From a virus: a stretch of DNA of 64,000 bases. The position numbers were made by a program, and so were the translations under genes. Location: IMG/VR virus record IMGVR_UViG_3300029915_001170, positions 35,641 through 99,640 of that record. The stretch is one strand, 5' to 3'. Below, piece after piece: positions 9,477 through 16,778 of the stretch; the first letter of the stretch is position 1; every line of letters starts with the position of its first letter. The notes beneath the pieces are model-generated. The model saw only the letters and a program-made list of their open reading frames with translations. It ran no database searches and was not told where the DNA came from.

Positions 9477-9805
9477 TAGAGGGCACTCGAAATGATTGTA
9501 GCATTTGTTCCAGCAACCATATTAGCTAAAGCCACTGGATCGGCCACTGTCTTTGTAACGTTAGAGGTGATTGTTTCCGTGGCACTCGTGCTTCCAGGCA
9601 CCTGCGGCGCCGAGAGAGTGTACTGAAACTGTGGCATCGGCATTTGCGCACTGAAAGTCTTAAAGTCCGCTGTTAACAAGTTTACAAACTTATAGAAAAA
9701 CTGGTACACTACATTTCCATTTGGTGCAGGTAAAGCCTGCACCAAAGCCGATGCAGCTTGATTGGCAATGTAGAATAACATAAGTTGCTGCGGATCAATT
9801 GTCAT
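9476..9805 (-). CDS. Small packaging-region protein, unknown
   Basis: 109 residues with a hydrophobic, helical N-terminal half and a Thr/Ser/Ala-rich C-terminal half. It overlaps the portal start by one base (shared TA/ATG junction). No recognisable domain. It could be a head-tail joining or lysis-related protein; nothing in the sequence decides. Confidence 0.65.
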   Translation of the reverse strand: MTIDPQQLMLFYIANQAASALVQALPAPNGNVVYQFFYKFVNLLTADFKTFSAQMPMPQFQYTLSAPQVPGSTSATETITSNVTKTVADPVALANMVAGTNATIISSAL

Positions 9806-9813
9806 GCTTGCTC

Positions 9814-10062
9814 CTAACTACGTTGATGTGCCTGAGCGCCATGATCGTAGAGAGCTTTTGCCGTGGCATAACCACTCTGAAAAGCACTTATCTTTCCAAG
9901 CTCCACTGAGTGAGCATTCAGTTCTTTTGAGTGATCCTCTAGCTGAATGTCATGCTCATCCAATCGCTTTGAGTGAGTTGACTGGTTCGAATACAAAACC
10001 CCAGCAAAAAAGATACAAGTAACAATACTTACAATTGTTGGTCCCCAGGCTGCCCAATCCAT
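9814..10062 (-). CDS. Small membrane protein with coiled-coil tail
   Basis: 82 residues. One clear N-terminal membrane segment (about 8-25, TIVSIVTCIFFAGVLYSN) is followed by a heptad-like stretch (RLDEHDIQLEDHSKELNAHS). This one-TM plus coiled-coil plan is seen in XhlA-like hemolysin/holin-associated proteins and in i-spanins. It lies between terminase and portal, so a lysis role is possible but unproven. Confidence 0.65.
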   Translation of the reverse strand: MDWAAWGPTIVSIVTCIFFAGVLYSNQSTHSKRLDEHDIQLEDHSKELNAHSVELGKISAFQSGYATAKALYDHGAQAHQRS

Positions 10063-10070
10063 GCTGTCTC

Positions 10071-11942
10071 CTAAGCTACCGCAGAAGCTACGCGGCGACG
10101 ATATTGCGCCATTTGTTTAGCAAGAAATTCATTGATCTTTTCTTCAGAGACTGTATCAAACTTCCATACCTGCGGCCCGTAGGAGAGAACATCTAGAAGA
10201 TCAATCAAACCTTTGCGCTGGCCGTACTGCTCTGCTTCTTCTTTGGTTTCGATGCAATTGTTAGCATCAAGCCAGAGTTCGTGGCGCTCGACAATTGGAA
10301 TGAAGTTCTCAATGCGCTCAGCTTTGGCATTTGCATTCTGTGGAGTTTTCAAAGGCAGAAACTGAATTCCAGCAATCTCTGGGTGAGTATGCTTGTGCTC
10401 TTCTACGAAGTAGTTCAGATGATAGAGGAGGAACTTTTGTGCGGCGACTGCTTCCACATAGACGACGCGAAGCTTCCACTTGATTGCAAAGAAGAAAATC
10501 TTTTTTACAAACTCATCAATCGGAGCGGCTTTTGCCCATTGATCGAGGAGATAGATTCTACGGGGACTGCGACTTATACCAGTCACAGCGATAGCGTGGC
10601 GGCAGCGTCCATCCTTACCGACCTCTTGGCCCATGTGTGCACCGCCGTGGTTTGGATCAACAACCATGTAACGGTCAAGGTTTCGTGGGAAGATGTCTTT
10701 TTCTACATCGCCGGCGGCAACATGGTGTCGCACCACGATACGATATTGCTGAGGTTGCGTAGTTTCGAAGAGCCGAGACATTGTCTCAGATTCTTTTGGT
10801 ATAGCCAGAGCACCAGTTACCTTCTCGAAATGGAAGTAGCGAAAATCCGCCATGTTAAACTTAGCCTTAGACGGATCAATAGGATAATTAAGAAACTGAC
10901 AGGAGAAGTGATAGCTACCCAAACGACGCTTCCAGCGAAGGAGTTTTTCTCTTGTGAAAGCTTCCGGAAAAATCGGCTGGCCAAAAGAGTGCAAAGCACA
11001 GCAGCCACCAAGAGCACTATGCGTAGTCCAACTGAAGTATGGCTCTTCTTGGCGAATGTGCGAGTTGAGATCATCATGACTCCAGCGATTTCCTACTACT
11101 ATCTCATCAAAGTCTCTACCAGGATTATTCGGGTCATTGTCTGTTGCGCCTACGAGGATTTGGTGGTAGTCAATGGTATCAGCCATGACAATCGAACTCT
11201 TACGGGCTTCTCTTCCAACAAGATCATCCTGTACGACGACGTTGTAGTGCCGCGACTGAAGAGCAGCACCGACACCAATGAAGTCAAAGGTTCCTTCACC
11301 TTGACCACGGCCAATGGGAGTGCGCCGCTGATGGAGAGACTCATTTGTCCACGTCTCCTTTTCTGTTGGCATAATCTCAGGAAAGAGATGGCGAAAGAAG
11401 GCGTTGTTCTCGTAATGGTTTGAGATACGGATGCCGAGCTTAATGGCGTTCTTGATGGTTTCTGAGACAAGTAGAATGCGAATGTCTTGTGAATGTGTAC
11501 GGCGCATCCACTCAATATAGAGGTCGGTGTAGCCAACACTGGTAAAGAAGTCTTCCTCACGGTGGCCGAAGGGCAAAGCGCGCCAGATTGGAAAGCACTC
11601 AGAGTATACTGTGGACTTGAAGTGATCGCGCGGTATCTCAATGCCTTCTTTGAGGCCATCCTTCATGACCGTGAGACACATTTGATAATGCAGATTGTGA
11701 GCTTTATCCGGATTCTTTGAAAATCGGTCCTTGCCCATTACGATAGTGCTGAAATAGTACAAGTCCATCAAAGAATTCGCACGATAGATTTGCTTTTTCT
11801 CTGTCGGAGATTTTGCAATTTCTGTAGGTATGAGATTATATCCGAGAACTGTAGACCGCGGCACAAAGGTATCTCCGATCTCTCCTACCTCAAGAGACCG
11901 GAGTATATCCCGCACACGTTGGTTTGTTTCTCGTTCGCTCAA
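10071..11942 (-). CDS. terL: Terminase large subunit
   Basis: 623 residues. The ATPase half has a degenerate Walker A (PRDHFKST, about 104-111), Walker B NVVVQDD (about 234-240) and a VVGNRWS coupling-type segment (about 282-288). The nuclease half shows the RNase H-like acidic triad: D429 in RYMVVDPNHGG, E497 in VVYVEAVAAQ and D581/D584 in GLIDLLDVLSYG. It cuts concatemeric DNA and drives it into the procapsid through the portal. Length and both domains are intact. Confidence 0.9.
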   Translation of the reverse strand: MSERETNQRVRDILRSLEVGEIGDTFVPRSTVLGYNLIPTEIAKSPTEKKQIYRANSLMDLYYFSTIVMGKDRFSKNPDKAHNLHYQMCLTVMKDGLKEGIEIPRDHFKSTVYSECFPIWRALPFGHREEDFFTSVGYTDLYIEWMRRTHSQDIRILLVSETIKNAIKLGIRISNHYENNAFFRHLFPEIMPTEKETWTNESLHQRRTPIGRGQGEGTFDFIGVGAALQSRHYNVVVQDDLVGREARKSSIVMADTIDYHQILVGATDNDPNNPGRDFDEIVVGNRWSHDDLNSHIRQEEPYFSWTTHSALGGCCALHSFGQPIFPEAFTREKLLRWKRRLGSYHFSCQFLNYPIDPSKAKFNMADFRYFHFEKVTGALAIPKESETMSRLFETTQPQQYRIVVRHHVAAGDVEKDIFPRNLDRYMVVDPNHGGAHMGQEVGKDGRCRHAIAVTGISRSPRRIYLLDQWAKAAPIDEFVKKIFFFAIKWKLRVVYVEAVAAQKFLLYHLNYFVEEHKHTHPEIAGIQFLPLKTPQNANAKAERIENFIPIVERHELWLDANNCIETKEEAEQYGQRKGLIDLLDVLSYGPQVWKFDTVSEEKINEFLAKQMAQYRRRVASAVA

Positions 11943-11957
11943 GCAGAAACCGCTTTC

Positions 11958-12392
11958 TTAGAGAGCTGAAGAGGTAATAGGTGTAGACACAGTGGAAGCA
12001 GAGACTTTATTTGCTACTGTCGATGCTGCTGTTCCTGTGGTGGTTGATGCCGGAATCGCATTCAGCGTTGCTACTACAGCATTTGCCCAAGCTGTCACAT
12101 TGGCAGGCGTAGCAGAAATGCCGGCTGATTTTGCATAATCAGCATAATCAGATTCAATTGAGGCCACAACCAAGGCCAGTTTCTGTGCGCCGCTACCGCT
12201 TTGTGCACCTGCAGCGATTGCAGCATTCTCTGCATTGATAGCAGCGGTGACAGTGAGGTTATACAGTGAGGCGATACCAGGAAAAGCCACGTCTACAATT
12301 GGCTCTGCAACCTGAGCTACCTTGGTGGCTCCTGTGAAGAACACCTCGAAAGCATGTCCAACTTCTGAGAGAATCGTGTTAATGTTTGCCAT
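11958..12392 (-). CDS. Ala/Thr-rich small protein beside terminase
   Basis: 144 residues, dominated by Ala, Thr, Val and Ser. The N-terminal half looks helical and moderately hydrophobic (HAFEVFFTGATKVAQVAEPI, SLYNLTVTAAINAENAAIAA). The ATG has TACTCC in complement (GGAGTA) just upstream. No domain recognised; retained as a gene because of spacing, ribosome site and frame. Confidence 0.68.
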   Translation of the reverse strand: MANINTILSEVGHAFEVFFTGATKVAQVAEPIVDVAFPGIASLYNLTVTAAINAENAAIAAGAQSGSGAQKLALVVASIESDYADYAKSAGISATPANVTAWANAVVATLNAIPASTTTGTAASTVANKVSASTVSTPITSSAL

Positions 12393-12463
12393 CTCTACTC
12401 CTTGCGCAAACGCTATGGGGTTTGCAGTCGGTGAGTCCTGCGTTAGAACTGAATTGCGCGGTA

Positions 12464-12571
12464 TTAGGGTATGTCTGTTGTCATTACTTCAGCCCAGTAT
12501 GGCCACTCAAAACAATGAGAACCAAAAACCGGACTGAAAACATCACGTCGATGTTTCATCGAAAGGCCCAT
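12464..12571 (-). CDS. Possible 35-residue miniprotein
   Basis: An ATG three bases after the stop of the small-terminase candidate opens a 35-codon frame (MGLSMKHRRDVFSPVFG...). No clear Shine-Dalgarno site is present, but coupling to the upstream stop is possible. The start lies in a small hairpin (CGATG/CATCG). Fills an otherwise empty 180-base gap; could equally be untranslated. Confidence 0.3.
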   Translation of the reverse strand: MGLSMKHRRDVFSPVFGSHCFEWPYWAEVMTTDIP

Positions 12572-12573
12572 TC

Positions 12574-13383
12574 TTAATTCACTGGTCCTTCCATAGAAAG
12601 TGCTTCTAGCATCGCTGCTTCGGCTTCTAGCTTATCGAGAGCTGATTGTTGATCTACCTGTGAGAGCGTGTGGGAGTTTGAGAACTCGTTGTTTACTTCT
12701 ACTGCGGCGGCCGCATGGATTGGCGTAGCAGGTGCTGCGATGCCACGAATGGTGTTAATGATACTACGAGAAGCTTCGTCCATCCGCTCAAAATCAAACG
12801 CATCAACAGGCTTGATCTCTGCACGAGATACCTTGGCGAATGTTCCTTCGCGATCCATGATATCACGAGCAACATCAACCTGATGCTTACGCTCTGTGAT
12901 TGTGGTTGCTTTCGCGTTGAGTTCATTCGCCAAAACTTGAAAAGCCGATGGGAGAAGTTGTGCTAGCATCTCCTTACGCTGGCTTTTTATGAGATCAAGC
13001 TGTGATTCGGCATCTATGATGATGCCGTGGGTGATTTGCATTCGGACTTTGAGATAGTCGGGAGAGGATTTTATGCTTTGGAGTCGCCGCAGAGAGATTG
13101 TAAGCATTGCGGCGGCAGCAATCTCGGGAATGCCAGCATTTTCCAGACGCGCCATAGTTTCGAGGCGCTTTAGAGTACGAAAGTGATGTTTAGCATCTGG
13201 CTTCCGTGCGAGCCTGTTTGTGGATGAGAGTGCGCCGCCATAGTGTAAGGTGGTCGTTGTTGAGGAAACTGGACCGGCCGGCGCCGCCGCAGACACAGTA
13301 GATGCGCTGCTCGTGGTAGCTGAGGCACTTACGGCGGCCGCGCCGCTGGCTTTTGAGAAGTTTAGTTTACTTACAAGCGTCAT
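12574..13383 (-). CDS. Probable terminase small subunit
   Basis: 269 residues. A low-complexity Ala/Ser/Thr N-terminus (about 1-60) precedes a helical DNA-binding-like region (RLENAGIPEIAAAAMLTISL, about 95-115) with the ISLRRLQSIKSSPDYLKVR continuation typical of small-terminase HTH domains, then a long helical oligomerisation region and acidic tail. It stands upstream of large terminase in the same operon. It should recognise the packaging site and load TerL. AAAAGG precedes the ATG. Confidence 0.68.
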   Translation of the reverse strand: MTLVSKLNFSKASGAAAVSASATTSSASTVSAAAPAGPVSSTTTTLHYGGALSSTNRLARKPDAKHHFRTLKRLETMARLENAGIPEIAAAAMLTISLRRLQSIKSSPDYLKVRMQITHGIIIDAESQLDLIKSQRKEMLAQLLPSAFQVLANELNAKATTITERKHQVDVARDIMDREGTFAKVSRAEIKPVDAFDFERMDEASRSIINTIRGIAAPATPIHAAAAVEVNNEFSNSHTLSQVDQQSALDKLEAEAAMLEALSMEGPVN

Positions 13384-13590
13384 CTAAATATCATCCTTTT
13401 GTGCCACCGCCAGCGCGGCGCTAGCGCCTCCGGCGCTTCTCGCAGACCCAAAGGGCGACGGAGCCGCCGCTGTGAGCACGCCTGGCTGATTCTCAAAGTA
13501 CCGTCTCAGCATACGCCGAAGCGGACTTCTATCAGTACGCTCGGAGCATGTATACACTTCTGCTGCGACGCCGCTGTTGGGATTGCTCAT
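13384..13590 (-). CDS. First gene of the late operon, 68 residues, unknown
   Basis: Basic central region (RSPLRRMLRRYF) and Ala/Ser/Gly-rich C-terminus; no known domain. Its stop abuts the next start. No Shine-Dalgarno site precedes the ATG, but a -35/-10 pair (TTGACA, 17 bases, TAACCT) ends about six bases before it, which would make the mRNA nearly leaderless. Confidence 0.55.
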   Translation of the reverse strand: MSNPNSGVAAEVYTCSERTDRSPLRRMLRRYFENQPGVLTAAAPSPFGSARSAGGASAALAVAQKDDI

Positions 13591-13596
13591 GCTTCA

Positions 13597-13625
13597 AGGT
13601 TACACCTACTGCACGGCGCTGTCAA
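13597..13625 (-). promoter_or_regulatory. Candidate sigma-70 promoter of the late operon
   Basis: On the minus strand TTGACA is followed after 17 bases by TAACCT. The -10 lies about six bases before the ATG at 13590, so transcription would start on or next to the start codon. The -10 is a weak match. Confidence 0.4.
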
Positions 13626-13939
13626 GCTCGAAAGTGGTATTTTCAAGGCCAAAATTACCTACTCTGTGGCAGCATACACCCACCGGCCACCGGTCCCGGC
13701 GCTCCGCCACTACTGCTGCTGTAGCCGTTGCTTGCTGCTACCGCTGCTTCGCCGCCGCTACCGCTGCTGCCGCTTGCTGCTGCTCAGCACCTTGAGAATA
13801 TTCTTATAATGTACATTGCTATTTTCAAAAAAGTTGAAAAAATTAGTAGCGGTGTCCCCCTCGTTTTCTATTCGCGTTTGAGATTTTTTAGGCGGAGCCT
13901 GTATAGACAACTAGAGGGATGGACAACTAGGGCACAAGC

Positions 13940-13969
13940 GTTATAGCATAGGCGGCTTGCGGCTGTCAA
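13940..13969 (-). promoter_or_regulatory. Strong sigma-70 promoter facing the virion genes
   Basis: On the minus strand TTGACA is separated by 18 bases from TATAAC (five of six matches). It points at the late operon and overlaps one copy of the GCRTAGGCG repeat (13946-13954), suggesting control by a repeat-binding protein. Confidence 0.6.
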
Positions 13970-14117
13970 GTAGCATAGGCGTTAATAGCAAAGTAGTACA
14001 TTCAAGAAAGCATAACAGGGACTATGAAAGAGTGTAGAGTGCAAGTTGTTGATAGCATTGGAGTTAGCATGAGCAAGCGTACAGATGTGCGTAGGCGCAT
14101 ATGTTATTGCGTAGGCG
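13946..14117 (+). repeat. Four direct repeats GCRTAGGCG in the divergent control region
   Basis: Copies at 13946-13954, 13973-13981, 14089-14097 and 14109-14117, all in the same orientation, two with A and two with G at position three. Spacing within each pair is 27 and 20 bases. The array lies between late and early genes beside AT-rich sequence; iteron-like origin or operator are both possible. Confidence 0.5.
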
Positions 14118-14196
14118 CGCCTGTGAATAAGCTGTGCATAACCTAAGCGGCTGTTGATTCTAAAAGACTTAGGGCGGCCATGCCGCCGCGCGGAGT

Positions 14197-14213
14197 TTGG
14201 CACGTTAATTGCT
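14197..14213 (+). promoter_or_regulatory. Sigma-54-like -24/-12 element
   Basis: TTGGCACGTTAATTGCT agrees with the RpoN consensus YTGGCACGRNNNTTGCW except for one position, with GG and GC exactly ten bases apart. It points to the early genes about 200 bases upstream of the first one. The overlapping TGCTATATA could also act as an extended -10. Confidence 0.5.
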
Positions 14214-14266
14214 ATATATAGGATGTAAGGCCAAGGCCATACGGAACACACAGAGAACCTGAGTAT

Positions 14267-14295
14267 TTGACAATTGATTCACAAGTGTAGAGTAT
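14267..14295 (+). promoter_or_regulatory. Weak candidate early promoter
   Basis: A perfect TTGACA at 14267-14272 is followed 17 bases later by GAGTAT, a poor -10. The location, 140 bases before the first early gene, is right, the match is not strong. Confidence 0.3.
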
Positions 14296-14345
14296 GGCAG
14301 GGTTAGCAGTATCGCTTAGGCCGTCAGAGCTACACGCACAGTGAG

Positions 14346-14390
14346 TAACCCTGTGCAAGCTGTATTCAGTGTATGGCTTGCACAGGGTTA
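14346..14390 (+). repeat. 15-bp perfect inverted repeat before the first early gene
   Basis: TAACCCTGTGCAAGC (14346-14360) and its complement (14376-14390) flank a 15-base loop, eight bases before the AAAGGAG of the gene at 14414. It could act as an RNA hairpin in the leader or as an operator. It is the first of a series of similar elements in the early region. Confidence 0.7.
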
Positions 14391-14413
14391 ACCCTGTAAA
14401 GGAGAAACATCCA

Positions 14414-14950
14414 ATGAGTAACAACACAATCGCCGATCAATTGAGCAACACAGCCGTAACAGCAACAGCAACAGCGGTCAAGGCTCCAACCGCGCCGGTA
14501 ACACCAGCAACGTTTAATCCTATGGACACACTGAGTGAGCGGCAGCGTATAGCGCTCGCGGGCAAGTGGGCAGCAATGAAGGAATCAGAACGTGACCTTT
14601 ACGCTGAGCATATTGCCACCGGCATTACAGACAGCGCTACGCTGTACTGCATTGCCACAATCACCACTGAAGCAAACAATCGGATTTTCAGCGAGAGTCG
14701 CCCGATATACCTTGCGACGTTGCTGCAATGGTATCTGGCACTCACGTCCACCGAGGATGCAATTAAGAAGTTTGCACAGCAACAACTTCAGAAGCTAGGA
14801 GACGAGACAAGTGGTTCACAGCAACTAACGCTGCTTTCCGCCGTAAAAAGCCGCCTTCTGGAGAAACGTACATTCCTGCCAGAAGCAACAGACAAGGCAT
14901 TCCGCGCGCTGTGCAGGTTCTACGGGTTTGATGCAAACATGGTGAAGTAA
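14414..14950 (+). CDS. First early protein, 178 residues, unknown
   Basis: Start chosen at the ATG preceded by AAAGGAG; an upstream in-frame ATG at 14369 lies inside the hairpin and lacks a ribosome site. A Thr/Ala/Pro-rich N-terminal 35 residues precedes a helical domain (SERQRIALAGKWAAMKESER). No Cys pairs, no membrane segment, no known motif. As the first gene transcribed from the control region it may be a host-takeover or regulatory protein. A strong terminator follows directly. Confidence 0.72.
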   Translation: MSNNTIADQLSNTAVTATATAVKAPTAPVTPATFNPMDTLSERQRIALAGKWAAMKESERDLYAEHIATGITDSATLYCIATITTEANNRIFSESRPIYLATLLQWYLALTSTEDAIKKFAQQQLQKLGDETSGSQQLTLLSAVKSRLLEKRTFLPEATDKAFRALCRFYGFDANMVK

Positions 14951-14971
14951 GCGGCTCCGCCGCGAAGCGCC

Positions 14972-15011
14972 AAAGCAGCATAGAGCAGCATTCTTGCTCT
15001 ATGCTGCTTTT
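14972..15011 (+). terminator. Rho-independent terminator
   Basis: AAAGCAGCATAGAGCA pairs perfectly with TGCTCTATGCTGCTTT over 16 bp around a seven-base loop. The 3' arm ends in a short T-run. It isolates the first early gene from the next promoter. Confidence 0.75.
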
Positions 15012-15292
15012 GCACGTTTGTTTCTTGGCGTGCAGTGCTATTTGTGGACTCTCTCTAGGACACTTCTCTCTCTCGGCGGAGGCATGGGGCCTGGGAAGAG
15101 CTAGCCCTTGGGGATGCGCTTTGTTTTCAGACACTTACGGGTTGGTTAGGTAGTGCTATGCAAGTGACAACGCCCCCGGAGGCAAGGCTTCGCGCCGCGA
15201 GGCAGGCCACTCATGCACGTCCAAAGAACATGCTTTCACGTAGCGCGAGCGAAGCTTGTAGTAGTATATTTTTATATATAATTCTCTCTTTG
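15012..15292. other. Gene-poor stretch
   Basis: No frame with a convincing start and ribosome site on either strand. Part is GC-rich (15040-15230), then abruptly AT-rich with TATATA runs (15260-15320) leading into a candidate promoter. Confidence 0.5.
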
Positions 15293-15320
15293 TTGTGTTG
15301 TTGATTAAAATATATATAAT
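15293..15320 (+). promoter_or_regulatory. Candidate promoter with perfect -10
   Basis: TTGTGT, 16 bases, then TATAAT in an AT-rich tract, followed 17 bases later by a short gene with its own GAAGGG ribosome site. Confidence 0.45.
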
Positions 15321-15336
15321 CTTATGAAGGGTGCGT

Positions 15337-15456
15337 ATGTACCGAGAAGTGAAGAAAGTTATGCTTTGGATGTGCAAGGGCGGCGGCACAGTCGCAGGCA
15401 GGCGCCCGGCACGGTGGGTGGTGACATTTGGGTATGACTACCCAACCATGCCGTAA
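15337..15456 (+). CDS. Possible 39-residue basic miniprotein
   Basis: ATG preceded at good spacing by GAAGGG and, further up, by a TATAAT box. The product (MYREVKKVMLWMCKG...FGYDYPTMP) is basic with a single Cys. Small early proteins of this sort often bind host enzymes, but nothing here shows a function. Confidence 0.45.
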   Translation: MYREVKKVMLWMCKGGGTVAGRRPARWVVTFGYDYPTMP

Positions 15457-15469
15457 GTCGTTGAAAACA

Positions 15470-15483
15470 TGCGACATGTCGCA
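15470..15483. promoter_or_regulatory. 14-bp palindrome, candidate operator
   Basis: TGCGACATGTCGCA is perfectly palindromic and ends ten bases before the -35 of the next promoter, the usual place for a repressor or activator site. Confidence 0.45.
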
Positions 15484-15493
15484 AGGCTGAAAC

Positions 15494-15522
15494 TTGACAG
15501 GCCCCATGCCTAGGTGTATCAT
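15494..15522 (+). promoter_or_regulatory. Sigma-70 promoter
   Basis: TTGACA, 17 bases, TATCAT; 34 bases upstream of the next gene. The same TTGACA-N17-TAT pattern recurs at 18915. Confidence 0.7.
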
Positions 15523-15555
15523 ATCCCTAGTGACCAAAAGAAGGGCGAGAAAACA

Positions 15556-16038
15556 ATGAGTTTTGGAAAAGCAATACAAAACACAAATGCAACGGCGCTA
15601 GGTGAGTTTTCTCTAGCGTCGATTGAATTTAGAGCAGCATGTAAGAGATTTACAAACATACGTTTGATGATGGATAGACCAGATGCATCAGATGCTGAGC
15701 TAGCAACGTATGATCGTGCACGTAGGGTATACAAGGTAGCATGTAAAGTCTACAATGCGGCGCGAGGAAAGTATATCTCTGCGATTCGACAGGTAACAAT
15801 TGAGGCTCCGAATCCAACAAATGAAGAACTGTACTTGTTGGCTTCAGAGACAAATCGGCAGTCGTTAGCAGAAGCAGCTAAAACAGCTCTCATTGCTGAT
15901 AGCATCACCAAAGAAGAATGGGAAGAAGCAGAGAAATTCAAGCGTGAGCGCGAAGAACGTGCAAGCGCAAAACGAGAGTTTCTCGCCAACTCAGAAGATC
16001 CTACGTTTGGAGATTTTGAACCTTTAGGAGACAGCTGA
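15556..16038 (+). CDS. Charged helical early protein, unknown
   Basis: 160 residues from the ATG after AAGGGCGAGAAAACA; an earlier in-frame ATG (15514) overlaps the promoter -10. The protein is helical, Ala/Glu/Arg-rich with an acidic C-terminus. No recognised domain. It has its own promoter and possible operator. Its TGA overlaps a further ATG that could encode a 24-residue peptide. Confidence 0.7.
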   Translation: MSFGKAIQNTNATALGEFSLASIEFRAACKRFTNIRLMMDRPDASDAELATYDRARRVYKVACKVYNAARGKYISAIRQVTIEAPNPTNEELYLLASETNRQSLAEAAKTALIADSITKEEWEEAEKFKREREERASAKREFLANSEDPTFGDFEPLGDS

Positions 16039-16228
16039 TGCAGAATCAAAAAAGGTGCTTGTGTGGTATCAATCAGCATTCTTTAGCAACCGGCAGACTT
16101 GCTCTGCCATAGCCGCTCGGATATTAGAGCCGGATAAAGACCTGATCTTTGCAGTGTGGTCACACCTCGCGAAGATTGACCGGATGAGCGGCTATGGGAG
16201 CGCAAGATGCTCCAGATTCGAGGAATCA

Positions 16229-16447
16229 ATGACAATTGTGAAGCTGAAAACCACGCCTGAGACGCACAAGAGGCTGCACGAGTTTGGCACCACAATCGTG
16301 CAGCTTCTGCTCGACGAGCTTGAGCAGATGCAAATCAAGGAAGATGCGCTGTTAGAGACGCTGAAATCCGTAGCAAACTGCATAAACGAGCGCGAGGATG
16401 TTCGGCTTGCCGATAAACTCATCCGCGAAATTGAGGAATCACGATGA
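16229..16447 (+). CDS. Small helical protein, unknown
   Basis: 72 residues from the ATG preceded by CGAGG at good spacing. A longer GTG start at 16055 is possible but the added part looks non-coding. The sequence (ETHKRLHEFGTTIVQLLLDE...) is helical with heptad character. Its stop overlaps the next start as ATGA, so the two are coupled. Confidence 0.58.
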   Translation: MTIVKLKTTPETHKRLHEFGTTIVQLLLDELEQMQIKEDALLETLKSVANCINEREDVRLADKLIREIEESR

Positions 16448-16581
16448 TGCTTTATAGCTTTGTACTATATCTGCTTCTCACATTCACCGGCGGCGGCGTA
16501 GCCGCAGGCGGGCACTTGAATCGGTTACAGCATCTTCCACGGCCGATTGCACATCCAATTGTGTCGGTGGGGCAGCGGTAA
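16444..16581 (+). CDS. 45-residue membrane miniprotein
   Basis: Starts inside the previous stop codon region. One hydrophobic N-terminal segment (LYSFVLYLLLTFTGGGVAAG) followed by a basic tail. A single-TM miniprotein; inner-membrane location is predicted, role unknown. Confidence 0.55.
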   Translation: MMLYSFVLYLLLTFTGGGVAAGGHLNRLQHLPRPIAHPIVSVGQR

Positions 16582-16646
16582 CCAACAGCCGACGACAACA
16601 GCAACAATCAGCGTAGCTGCTGGTACGTACGCGAGAGCTTTTTATG

Positions 16647-16738
16647 CTCTCTAGGAAGCATCGGTAAGCCATAGCTTACTGCGCTAGTATTGAGGATATA
16701 AAGTTCCAATGCGCTATCCTTCGATGCTTCCTAGAGAG
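16647..16738 (+). ncRNA. Three-way-junction RNA element in an early leader
   Basis: A perfect 17-bp stem (16647-16663 with 16722-16738) encloses a 6-bp hairpin (GTAAGC/GCTTAC, 16664-16679) and a second hairpin around ATTG/CAAT with GCGC flanks. A competing hairpin GAGAGC/GCTCTC (16633-16638 with 16646-16651) would disrupt the closing stem. It lies 30 bases before the ribosome site of the gene at 16779. Confidence 0.55.
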
Positions 16739-16778
16739 TGTAAGCAGCAAAATTAACACTCTATAAGGAGAACACACA

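Noticed and set aside
15322-15579. Minus-strand open frame across the early promoter at 15494
   Set aside because: Antisense to a promoter, a candidate operator and a better-supported small gene; no ribosome site.
16038-16112. 24-codon frame overlapping the stop of the gene at 15556
   Set aside because: Coupling by overlap is possible, but the peptide is too short and without any recognisable feature to list as a gene.
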